Below, one piece after another: positions 12,103 to 24,800 of a DNA stretch of 64,000 bases (the first letter of the stretch is position 1; each line of letters opens with the position of its first letter). The DNA is from Manduca sexta (lineage: Eukaryota > Arthropoda > Insecta > Lepidoptera > Sphingidae). Under the pieces are notes generated by a model. It was given only the letters and a program-made list of their open reading frames with translations, was not told where the DNA came from and did no database searches. Where the stretch lies: the NCBI RefSeq assembly GCF_014839805.1, contig NC_051119.1:7123245-7187244 (forward strand), read 5' to 3'. The position numbers were made by a program, and so were the translations under genes.

Positions 12103-12412
12103 ATGCCGGCGCCACACATAGCAAATTGAACACTTATTTGAACACTTGTTTGAACTCATCTGTGGCACGGGTTATTTGCGTATTTGTGCAAAGTTCGTTT
12201 AAATGTTTGCGTATTTGGCATTCGGTATCGGTTTTTCGAACACACATCAAAGCGTTTAAAGTTATCGAGTTGCTTGAAGGAGAACCGATTATATGGAAAA
12301 CAAAAAGTAAAAGCCATAAAAATTGAAATTTGGTCAGTATCTGTAACTGTGTTCCAAAGTGTGGCAAAGTCTTTATTCAAATATTTGTCTGTGTGTGGCA
12401 CCGGCATTATAA
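12103..12412. mobile_element. TIR-type MITE (family M2), contig B copy
   Basis: About 310 bp, bounded by inverted ATGCCGGCGCCACACA and TGTGTGGCACCGGCAT. The inner TIR extends imperfectly through CAAATATTTG-like sequence. The contig C copy is 46339-46635, and the left end of a third copy starts contig A's boundary (about 1099-1136). The overlapping open frames of 60-112 codons on both strands look like no known transposase and are taken as chance. Confidence 0.6.
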
Positions 12413-12866
12413 ATAGTTACCTAAAGGAATACTTCAATATCATACTCTATAACCTCATCTTTGAAAGAAGAACCTTTTATTTAAAAACGAAGGTTTTGGA
12501 TTTCATTGAATTAATTAGGTAGGTATATTTACAGGTATAAAGACTTTGTTAAACCTAATTAGGCTCAGTGCAGAGCTGTCCACTTGTTATCGAAAACTGT
12601 TCAGTAGGAATATTATTTTTTATACGGACACTCTAATGTACCCACATGACACTTGATGGTAAGTAGGGCTCAGATAGTCTCAGTTGACACAATTACGCCG
12701 GCCTTTTAACCGGATATACACAGGCTGATCCCAGAACGCGACCCACTTGGACAACAATGGTTTTACACCTTTCGTGCGGTCGCTAACCGCGCGGATAAAT
12801 ATACGACTACCAGCTAATGTGGTCTAGGTAACCTCTTGAAAGGGTTTGCGCCATGCATTAGTTTCC

Positions 12867-15800
12867 TTACAATCTATATTCAATCCGAAAGAGGTCTTCC
12901 CACACTTCGAATCTGTTCTCGAAGAGTTTCTTGCCCAGCGTGAACTCCTTGCCTATGCGCAGGTAGGTTCTGTTGTTCATATTCATGGCGGGCCATGACA
13001 AAGGGCTTCGTTTCGCATACTGGTCCATGAAGACTAAATTAGGTTTCCTGAAAATAAAATCATGTAAGCATTACGAATATTGCTATATTTTTTTTATACA
13101 AAAGTAGACAGTTTCTATTACCTATTGGGGCAGGTACGGATTTAGAGGGGAGATGGCGGAAGCAAAAAAAGGTTACTCAATTCAAGGAAAGGCACCAGCG
13201 AAGCATATGTAAGCGCAAGGCTTTTTTTGGGGTGAGCAAAGGCCTTTCAAGTCTGGGTATAGCACACCTTTGTCACTCCTACCTATGGCCATGTTTATAG
13301 CGGAACGAAATAGATTACAAATTCAAATTCATATTGGAAATTACAACCTCTGGGATTACTTTGTAATTTTTTGGTTTATTTTCCTCCCAAAACTATGGTT
13401 TCGACTTTCGAGTGACAATCTCTTGGAAGCTGGGTCGCTCTCTATATTCACATTTTAAGGCAGTAGTACCTAGCCTTTTCAATATTGTTACTCTAATTCT
13501 CTACGTGGAAAATTAATTTTACCCCGCCTTCAAAATGTTATCAAAACAAACAATAGAAGCAAATGCAAACATCTCTATTAATCATAAATTGCACAACAGC
13601 CTTACAATTTGTCAGCTCTGTTATTTTTTTTTATTTTACTATCCTATAATTAGGTTATTTGTTACCCCCGTGAAATAGGTGATTTACCCCCGCGGGGGTT
13701 ATTACCCCCAGGTTAAGAACCCAGGTCCTAAGGTCTTCTAATAAAGCGCACTTACCCAGTGTTAGCAAAGTTGTACCACATTGTGGTCATTTTGTCCACC
13801 ATTTTGGAATCTTCGCTGTCTGATACTGTAATAGCAGGAAAGCTACTTAACGAGAATAAGTAGATAAGTTCGTCGTAGTGAGCCACTCCTGTAGAAAAAG
13901 TTTATTTTTAATATAGGTCAAAAAAAATTAAGCCGTTATGTTCATTATCATCATCCACATGATCCCTACTGCTTAATATATAATTCCAAGTATTTTAAAC
14001 CCACTGCTGGGCACGGGTCTCCTCTACTACTGAGATAGTTTAGAACTACCACAATGGCCAACTGCGGGTAGACTTCACAGTTCACATACCTTTGAAATTC
14101 TTATGAAGAATTCTTAGTTTTCCTTTAACGAAGCAAGCAATAATTGATAAACAATACACATAATTAAAAAGACATAGGTATGTGCCCCGGATTTTGACCA
14201 TGCGGCCCATTATTTCGGTAGCCTGTGCCATTCCTTACTAGGAATTTAGTCTATCACGTAGGTACTCCACTGAATATAAACCTTTCCCAAAGATTTCCAG
14301 AACAATCACTTGCAAGCGACGCTGCGACTTCTACCAGGTTGTCTATCCACATTGTAAAAATGCTTCAGTTTAGTAGCTTATTATTAATATAAATGGAAAT
14401 GTTTAAATGTTTGTTAGAAGTAAACGCAGAAGGTGTGAAACGAATAGATAAATTTTAATTTAGGCAATTTGTAACGGAAAAGACTATTTAATCAGGCGGA
14501 ACCGCAAATAACGTCTAGTATTAGTCTAAAAATTTTAATGAAGGTAGGTACATGGAATACGTCACTTTAGGATACTATCAGTCTCATAAAAATTTCGCAA
14601 AACTATGCTTAGTTAAAACACAAAATTATACGATCAGCTGTAAGTCAAAACCCGCCATCTTGCCTCTTAATTAGGAACCGGTGATGTTTTTGACAGCTAT
14701 ATTTAAGCAATTCTTAACCACCTTTTAACATCAAAACAAATTTATAAGTAAGACTGTAAAAGTGTAAAGACGACCAAAGCTTCATAAATACAATATGTAC
14801 TCACCCATAGGTTTCTTCGTGACAGGGTCTTCGTAATGGCTGTGGTTGCCGATGTAGTCGAATAGGTAGTAGTAGACCGGTTGTGGAGAGTGCAAGCACA
14901 TGAGTACAGCCATCCTGTATATAGTTTTATTTAATTGTGGGAGACAGCATGATTGCTAACGATGGTAGCAAGATTGCAGATTCCGTTTCGTAGCACGTCT
15001 AGTGAGCTTCGAATTTGGGAAACAACACGACAAGACTGTCGCTTTATTGGTTGAGAGACTGAGTGACGCATTGGTTTCTCTATCATACATGTAATATTAG
15101 AGCAATAAAACAAAACTTGTAATTAAAACACACAGTTTCTTTTGGACAGGGACGCTCAAGTGACAGCTTCACTTTACAGAAGTTATGCCTTGTGGTTTAT
15201 AATAAAAATGTTCACCATAGACACAACAGATGGCGTTATTAATTATTTTGGTACAGATCTAACACCCGCACTTACCAAAATAATATGGGCACACAACAAT
15301 TAATAGTTTCTCAAAAAAATATTAAACATTTTTTTACATTCTGTATACCTAACAACTGCATAAAATAATAATGCTTAGTGTTACCCAATCCCTTTGTAAA
15401 AGGTCCGCTGGCATTTCAGCAGTTTCTAAATACTTAAGTTCTACAAACTTTTTAGTAACACATTCTTTACAAAAATGGTAGCGGACATCTATATGTTTGG
15501 TTCTTTTATTGAAGCAATTATTTGAGGTCAACTTAATTGCACCCTGATTATCATTAAATAAATTAATGGTGTATGACTCAACAGTTATTTCTTTTAACAA
15601 ATTAATCAAATAAATTGCTTCCCTGCAAGCATCAGTTATGCCCATGTATTCAGCTTCTGTACTTGAGAGGGCAACTGTTTTTTGTTTCTTTGCCTCCCAT
15701 GAAACTACACTACCTGCTAACATAAAACATAAACCTGTATAAGACCTTCTGTCTATAACATTATTCCCCAATCTGCATCTACAAACCCTTCTAAATTTGA

Positions 15801-18800
15801 CTTACCATATTTAGTATATTTTAATCCAAAATGTTTAGTTTTCTTAAGATATTTCAAAATTCGTTTTGCATATGCCCAAGTTTCAAGATTATAGCAATTA
15901 TTAAATTGACTCAGAAAACTAACTGAATATGCAATGTCAGGTCTAGTCAACACTGCTAAATACATTAGCCCACCAATCAGTTGCTGATAGGGTATACACT
16001 TTTCACAATTGTTATTAAAGTTAATATTTAATTTAGTCTCTAAAGGTGTGTCAGCTACTTTACAATTTGCCATATTAAATTTATTTAATAACTGATTAAT
16101 ATAATTTTCTTGGCTTAATGTAACTGTGCCTTTAACTTTATCAATATTAACAGTCATTCCTAAACAATTTTTAACCTGACCTAAATCTTTTATTTTGAAC
16201 TTTGAAGCCAATACCTTTTTTAAATTATTACATTCACTAATATCATTTGTAAACACAAAAAAGTCATCTACATACAAGGTTACTATTGTCTTTTTATGAT
16301 TGTTATTTTTTGTGTACAAACATGGTTCTAATTTAGATCGCTTATAACCAAGGCTAACTAGATAATCATCCACTTTCCTATACCAGGCCCTTGAGGACTG
16401 CTTAAGACCATATATAGCTCGGTTCAATTTAACTACCTTTTTATTACAGTTATCTTTAGATTCTAGCAAACATTCAGGTGCTTCCATATAGATTGTTTCC
16501 TCAAGGTCCCCATTTAGGAATGCTGTAGTGACATCAAGGTGCATAACTTCTAACCCAAGTTTCACAGATAATGCAAACAATAACCTTAAGGTTGAATGCC
16601 TAACCACAGGTGAAAAAGTTTCTACATAGTCTACATTTTGCTTCTGCATATAGCCTTTGGCTACCAAACGAGCACGGTATCTAATGTTATTATCATTGTC
16701 TAGTTTTTTACGTAGCACCCACTTACACTTCACTACAGTTTCACCATTCTTTGGCTTATCCACTAGCTCCCATGCATTGCTGTCCTCAAAAGACTGAAGT
16801 TCCTCCTTGACTGCCAATAGCCAATTTTCCTTTTCTGCTCCCTGTAATGCTTCTTCTAGGGATAGTCCATTTGCATCATCAAATGCTTCCTCAGATATAC
16901 ACATATTAGTCATCCGATACCGCTCTGGCTTCCTCTTGGTTCGGATGGGTCTTACCCGCTTCTCAGGTAAGTCATAACCATCTTCATGTTCACTAGGAAC
17001 ATAAGGGTCATCTGGGTAATCTGATGGTTTACATACTGTATCACCTCCAATCACATCTTCTGAACTTGATGTGTCCTTGTCAGATATCTCCCGCACTGAA
17101 GATGAATTTTCTATATTTTCAATAATCGGTAAGCTAACATCAAGATTCTTTTCTTCTTCCATGACAATAACATCCCTGCTTATTATCACACGTTTTGTTC
17201 TAGGGTTGAATATTCGATAACCTTTGATGTCATCTGGATAGCCCACAAGTATGTGCTTTTCTGATTTTCTGTCCCATTTATGGCGCCTCTCTTTAGCAAC
17301 ATGGGCCATGACGGTGCTACCAAATATTCTGAGGTGACTTATATCAGGCTTACAGCCAGTCCAGACTTCATAAGGAGTTCTTTCATTTAACGCAGGAAGC
17401 ACAGTACGATTTTGTAAGTAAACAGCAGTATTAGTGGCTTCTGCCCAGAACTCTTTATCCATATCTGCATCGAATAGCAAACACCTGGCTTTCTCTACAA
17501 TAGTACGATTATTGCGCTCTGATAAGCCATTTTGTTCAGGGGTATATGGGGTAGTTCTTTGATGAATTATACCCTCCTCTTTGAGAAATGAATCAAATTC
17601 CTTATTACAGTACTCACATCCATTGTCACTTCTTAGAATCTTTATTTTCTTATTACTTTGTTTTTCAACTTTAGCTTTAAATTCTTTGAAACATCTTAAA
17701 GCTTCATTTCTGTGTTTAATGAAATAAACAAACAACATACGACTATAGTCATCAACAAATAGTATAAAGTATCTGGAACCAGCAAGTGATTCATGCTCCA
17801 TAGGTCCACAAATATCAGTATGGACTAAATGAAGCAATTCTTTGCTTCTTGAACCTTCATTTCCAAATGGTAAACGACACTGTTTGCCTTCACAACAGAT
17901 TGTACATGTTGCCTTACCAAAATCTACCTTTTCTTGAAGATTCATACCTTCGACAGCTATTTTCATCTTACTAAGATATTTGTCATTAAGATGGCCTAAT
18001 CTGCGATGCCATATATTACTTGACGCTGACAAATTTGCTGCTAAATTTTCAGGCACTTTTAATTTGTATACACCATTATTCAACATAGCTGTAGCGACCA
18101 GTTCGCCTTTTTTGTTGAAGACTTCACAACCATTCTTGGTAAATTTTACTGTATTACCGGTCTTTATTAACTGGCTCACTGACAGTAAGTTAGTAGTCAA
18201 ACCTGGAGCACACAATACGTTCTTGACTGTAACTTCAAATTCACATTGATCAGTCTTTGTAACAATAGTCACATCGCCGGTACACAATACTTGCAATCTC
18301 TCACTGTTAGCGATACAAATGTCCTTTATCTTATGATACTTTGCATTCTCTACCCACTCTTCATTCGCCGTCAAATGCATACTTGCTCCTGAGTCAATAT
18401 ACCAGTCATATTTATTAAACTGAGCACTTAAAAACACTGTACTGAATACGTTACTGGGTTTGCGTTGCATTTCTTTTAGATATGTTGATGTTAACATTAT
18501 TTGGACACTGATTCTTATAATGTCCTGGTTCTTTGCAACGGTAACATTTGACGTGACTCTTGGCGCCAACATTGACGTTTGGTTGCGATTGAGTTCTTTG
18601 CGCGGTGGCCATAGGTAATTTATTTTTCTTATGTTGCCATTTCTGCGTTCTACTTGCGAATGCACTGCTAACCTCGTTAGATTGGTTACTTCCACTCACT
18701 TCCGTTTCCATGTCCATGAGCTTGGTTCTAATGGCGTCCGTTGTAATTTGTATGCCGGAATGCTCGATCGCCATTATCATCGGCTTAAAATTCTCTGTCA

Positions 18801-21800
18801 ATCCAGCCAACAACAGGCAACCGATCCACTCATCACTGATATTAAAACCTGTCCCACTCAGTTTCTGCCCCGTTTCGACTATTTGCGTTACGTACGACTG
18901 CATCGAGACACAATTTTCCAAACGAATTGAGATTAAATTACGCAAAAGTGATATTCTTCGTGTAAATCCCGAGTCATCAAATAATGTCTTTAGCTTGTTC
19001 CATAGTTCCAAAGTAGTTTTAACTTCTTTTATATGGACATATAACGCAGTATCTATAGTCATCACTAACTTTGCCTTAGTTCTCGCGTCATCTGCGGCTT
19101 CTATCTTTTCCCGGTTTCTGGTTTAATGCAGTGCAGCATATCTTCCAGGACTAGAAAATTTTCCGCGGCGAACAGCCATTCGTTGTAGTTTTCCCGGCCT
19201 TTTAACTTGGGAACATTTACAATATAATTCAATGCCATTCTTGCAACTATTACTGTACAAAGTAACTAATAACATTTAACTATTATTGTATCAATGTTTC
19301 ACCACTTTTTAACTGAGAAACACAACTACTTAAAAGACAAACTAAGGATTCTGGGTCTGGGCCCATAACCTGTAATATTAGAGCAATAAAACAAAACTTG
19401 TAATTAAAACACACAGTTTCTTTTGGACAGGGACGCTCAAGTGACAGCTTCACTTTACAGAAGTTATGCCTTGTGGTTTATAATAAAAATGTTCACCATA
19501 GACACAACAGATGGCGTTATTAATTATTTTGGTACAGATCTAACAATACAAACATCAAAATTAAATGACATCCGACGTGACTTATAAGTCGCGTTGTTTA
19601 GAAAATTTTAAGGGGGCTGGTCTTACGATTATTCCCTAAACACATCAATAAACACTTTAATTTCCAGTTACAGGCGTCCAGTTGTCAGGATAAATGGGCG
19701 CTGTCCAGTATTCAAATAGAGCTACATTGTTTTGAGGGATTGTAAAAATTTTGGTGGGTTTCTGTAAGACATTACTATTTCTCTCTTTATCTTGGTAAAG
19801 TTTATCCAATTATGCTATAAACAAACTTACTAATTCAATACCGATAGTGAAGTCTATGCGTAAGAGACATGAAGACTGGTAACGTAAGTTGTTGACTACA
19901 TTTATATTTCGAATGTTCCAAAAAAAGTAGGTACTTTATAGATTTAATAAGCGAATAATTCACATGAAGCTGATCACCAACAGTCAATTTTAAGTGCATG
20001 GTGATACTTTTTGAAAGGCCCCACAAGTTTTTTTTGAATACTCTGAATGACAAGTTGAGCTTGCCGTTCGCCTCATGGTAATTGACACGACTGCCCATAT
20101 ACAATAAAAACACCATCCAACATCTTGAATAAAAGTATTTTTTGGTATTTTACTGCACTCGCCATCCTGAGATATGAGTTGTTATGTCCAGTAGTCCTTT
20201 AAACCGGAACACAAAAGTGACTGAACTGCTGTTTGGCGGTAGAAATAGAAACTGCGGTTGTACCTACCCAGGCGTACTCTCACATATGAGAGACCTACCA
20301 CCAATATAGTGTAGAGTGTACAGTTTACCTTACCTATGCACTGAAAATCCAGTGATGGAATCGGTGTAAAATCTGCCCAAAGCTTCAGCAAAGAATGTGT
20401 TGTTCATCAACTCTTTTTTCCTAAAGTACATCATGTTAAGCCTGTCCACTAACGTGGTGGTATCTGAAGCGTTCATATTTGAAAGCATGAACGTGGAAGC
20501 CATCGATTCCATATGTTGCTTCATCTTGTTGAATAGTGTAGCGTTGCGCATTACAGCTGAAAATATAGTATATATAATAATATCAGCCCTGTATTATATA
20601 CTGTCCCACTACTGGGCACGGGCCTTCTCTACTACTGAGAGGGATTAGGCCTTAGTCCACCTCGCTGGTCTAATGCGGATTGGTAGACTTCAAACACCCT
20701 CGAAATTCCTATAAAGTAATTCTCAGGTGTGCAGGTTTCCTCACGATGTTTTCCTTTAAGTAAGCGATAATTCACAAAGGATACACACATAATTTTTTGG
20801 AAAAATCAGAGGTGTGTGCCCTTGGGATTTGAACCTGCGGACATTCGTCTCGGCAGTCCATTTCACCACCAACTAAGCTATCGCCACGTTGCTCTATTCG
20901 CAGCTGATAATAAAATATTTTTTTTCACAGAATACTCGGCAGTAAATAAAGCTAGAAAAGAAAATCAGCAAGACAATATGTAACTTAATTCATATAGAAA
21001 AATAAACCATATATTGGTAAATATAAAACTAATTTCTTGTCCTGACATCGTTAACTTTAATATGAAAACTATTAGTGGCGTCCCCAGCAGGTTTACATTT
21101 CCCTGGTCATGGTATAATCTTTACGTGCCTGACGTGTACTTGGTATAAAAATATTTCAATATAAAATAGGATGTTGGTAGGTAATATTTTGAATCAGGAG
21201 CAATAAAAGACATAGCCCCTTATTCATACACGTTATTTATCTAAGGACGGTGCATTGCTGTGATAACAAGCCTGCTTTACAGTGCTGACGGCATGGCAGC
21301 CTTCGCGGTGCGTAGATATAGGGCCGTTGTAATTGGCTAATATTTAAATACAACTAGAATCTAGTTGGCTGTCAGATAAACAAAGCTGTGTAACAGACTT
21401 GTTACCACAGTAATGTTCCGTCATTAGATAAATAATGTCTATGAATAAGGAGCCTAGACTACAAGTCATAAACAAAAAGAAATGTTTGCTGCATACTGAA
21501 CGCTTTCCAAAAGAACTCGTTCCTTGTCAAGCCAATGATAAAAGGAACTGCATGCATTTTGCCTGCTCTGATAGCATCTATGGGTTCTTCAGTCAGAAAC
21601 CGCTCCTGGCCGAAGTCTGATTCCACCACCGCTGACCACAGGTCACCGGGATCATAGTCGAACTCCTGCAAAAATTCAAAATGTAAATTTCTTAGCATTT
21701 CAGTAACTGCGGTTATTGAATTGTCTAGTCCTGATTGTAGTTTGTAACTCAATCAAAATTTTCAAAATGGCAAACGCTACGCTCGGTATTTGCCTTTAGG

Positions 21801-24800
21801 AAATATCCTACCAGCTTTTGATCCCCGGTGTAAAAAAAGAGCGTCTCCTCAAAATATAATATTGAGGACTTTCAAAAGTATACTTCTACGTTCAAATGTC
21901 GCTTAGACCATACAAAAGAAGCGAATTAGAAATGGTAATATTTTAGACTGCCTTCAATTAGCTGCAATGCCCTGGCCGTACCATATTTACAAGGGATTCC
22001 TTCAAAGTCCCACCAAGTATTTCGGAAGGTTTGGTCTTCAGACAGTCGTAGAGCCTTATATCGTTGAGGGGACATCCTACCATCCTCGCTTGCTCGTCGG
22101 TCAGCTCTTTAGGATGTGATAGGCTACGTTTCTTGTCTATTGGAGATCCGCTCATTGATATTGCTTGGTGGAAGAGATCTGAGGAGAATGTCGATAAAGT
22201 GGTTAGAAAAGTAGAAAAGCTTTTTTGATAGTAAGGAATTATTTATGAATTCTCTTGGGATATTGGAAGTGATACATTGGAAGATTATTGACAACCTGAA
22301 TAAATTGATGATGATGAGATGATGGTTTGTATTCTGTAGTTTCTGACAATTGGGAATGTGACTCTGTAGGTTGTATTACTCGAAATTGTAGTAATCGTAG
22401 CACATAGTACATTATATTATATTTGTACCAAGTTAGTACATTTGACAGAAAACCAATGTGAAATAAATATATGCTGTTACTTTTCGAATGGTGTTGACGA
22501 CCTTTATCCGCCCTTACTTTTGAATTGCGACCAAATGTTGGTACTATTACGAATACAAAGAATTACCTTTAGTCATACGAGACTCTACGAAACTTTCCCG
22601 CCCTCACACCCACCACTACAACTCCTGTAAGCCAGGATCAGCAGTGTCACACATTATGACACCGAGCGGTGAAGTTCGGCGAGTCTCAGGGACAACTAAA
22701 ATGTCCTTTTCCGAAACGAAATTAATCAAATAGAAAGATAGGGAGGAGTTGAAAATATTAACTTCCTTCCATAGGAATGCGGGTGAAAAATCATGATCTA
22801 AGGAGGCGTTTTAACCTCAAGGATAAGGACGTTTACAACTAGATAAGCTAGTTATAAAGCACCACGAATAAATTAAAAGAAAGGGTCTTATCACATGAGC
22901 TGTTAGATTTCATTACAGAAGGCATGTCAAAAACGCCGGGAAAACCTTTAGACATGGGAGAGATCATGTGTAGCATGACGCTGGCTGCTCCGGCGCCGCT
23001 GCCGGTGATGGTGACGCGGTCGGGGTCTCCTCCAAACGTGGCGATGTTTCTCCTTATCCAGCGCAGCGCCGTCACCTGATCCTTGTACCCGTTGTTTCCT
23101 GGAGCGAGTTTCGTGCCCAGTGCCAGGAATCCTGTATTTGATAAGGTAATTATATCATACATGTATACCTTGACTGGAGTCGTTAACGATTGTAAAAAGG
23201 CATTTTGTCTACCGCCTTTAGAAAATAAAAACTCCGCCATGTTGCGGTAAAAAAATAACAAATTTCTTGTATGATGTTAACTTTAAAATGAAAAAGCGAG
23301 AGGCACCAATACAGGTCTTCTCTTTTGCTTGTAATAGGCTATAATAATGATAATTATCAGGTTGTCGTGGAAACAAAATTTCTTAAAATACTTATTGTAG
23401 TGTGTTTTATCGACAACATTGCAATAGAAGAAGATTGGACCAACCATTTAAATATTTTATCAATAATACACTAAGTGACAAAGCAGTTTAATTATGTCAT
23501 AATTTTTCCTGCAACCTCTAATCGTCATTTTCTTGCAGATCATTGCCCTTTTTGGATATAACTACCAATAGCATTAATATTACTTTGCAACCATAATAAA
23601 GTGTATTTAAATTAACCAACTACACATGTCAAAATAGTTAAAAGAATTCACAGAAACGTAGTCATAACAGATTGGTCTGTAAATCTTTAGTTATTATGTT
23701 CCAAAGACTAAAGTAACAGACATCAAAATCTATGATTCGTTCATAGAAAGACTTACCCAAAATTCCAAGTCTATAGTTCATGGTGACGAGCACGACATCC
23801 TGATCAAGCAGGTAGTGAGGGCCGGCGTGCTCACTTCGACCGCTCAAGGAGTGGAGACCACCGCCGTGGATGTAAACAATCACTGGTCGCAGCGTCGCAC
23901 TGAATTGGATGGTAATGTTTAATTTATACTGTTACTTGCTAGGGTTCTAAAGATACAATGAAAATACCGATTGTAAGTACAATCATTGAAGTCAATGAAC
24001 ACAACACTTTGTTTACTACGAAAACACTAACTCAAACAGCAGCACGTGAATTAACACTGCAACACTAAAGTACTCAAACACACAAACACTACGCGGTTAA
24101 ACACTATTCACGGTATTCGCTTCGATATCGCTCATAGCTATCACTGGGTGTAACAATACTAATTTCACAATAAACGTTTAACAATAAACGTTTCAACGCT
24201 CTAGTCCCAGGAATTTCTAAACTGATTTTGAACCAATTTTGTTTTTTTTTTTTTTACTGATAGGAATTTAGCTTACATTACCCTAAGTGCTATACGTTAC
24301 TTTTTATCCCCAAAAATGTTTATACTGGTCAAATATTACATATTTTATTACAACATGGCGAGGTTCTTTATTCTCCTGATAAAGCTATTAGTAATATAAT
24401 GTTTGACTCCTTGTATTTGAAGCTTATCCAACAGGCATACCTTAATGGCTAATGTGGTTACGATGTAATTAAACAAATAGAGCTTACTTCTTGCTATCTG
24501 GTGTATACACGTTGACAGTGAGGCAGTCTTCGCTCATTGGATATTCAGTCGAGGGCTGAGGGCATGCTGGTCCATCAACAACAGCGTCCACGATGCCTTC
24601 GTACGTCAGGATCGGTTTTGGAGGCTGCAATGTGATTTGTTATGTATGGGACCCCACAGTCAACATAGGGGGAAACCTGCGAACGAGATACTCAAATACC
24701 CCGGCTTAGCGTTACAGGGCCCAGGAGAAAAGTTGGGAGGGAATATCTGGGGAAAGGAAGTGTGGGGGAAGGAGAATGTTTTGAAGGCTGCAATATGATA

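Larger units (their letters stand above)
10293..12866. other. Intergenic block between HD-like gene and esterase (contig B)
   Basis: No gene. It holds a 239-bp segment (10838-11076) missing from contig C, the sequence shared with contig A (10979-12153), and a TIR element (12103-12412). The HD-like and esterase genes point in the same direction, so this is downstream of the esterase and upstream of the HD-like gene. Confidence 0.7.
15090..19545 (-). mobile_element. Ty1/copia LTR retrotransposon, full length with frame breaks
   Basis: A 4456-bp element on the - strand inside esterase intron 8. LTRs of 175 bp (19371-19545 as 5', 15090-15264 as 3') start TGTAATATT, end ATCTAACA, and match base for base by eye. 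The target duplication ATACA flanks it (15085-15089, 19546-19550); contig C has the empty site with one ATACA. Next to the 5' LTR is GGTTATGGGCCCAGA, a primer site complementary to the anticodon arm of initiator tRNA-Met, as in Drosophila copia. Domains in order: Gag with zinc knuckle, protease, integrase, reverse transcriptase, RNase H, the copia order. There are three reading-frame offsets, near 19110, 18465 and 15765. Confidence 0.95.

Noticed and set aside
12134..12522. Overlapping open frames of 66-112 codons, repeated at 46226-46635
   Set aside because: They lie inside the M2 MITE, occur on both strands in several frames and have no transposase motifs; their conservation comes from the duplication.
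17980..18249. Small + strand open frames inside the copia element (also 18605-19126)
   Set aside because: Antisense shadows of the gag-pol coding sequence.
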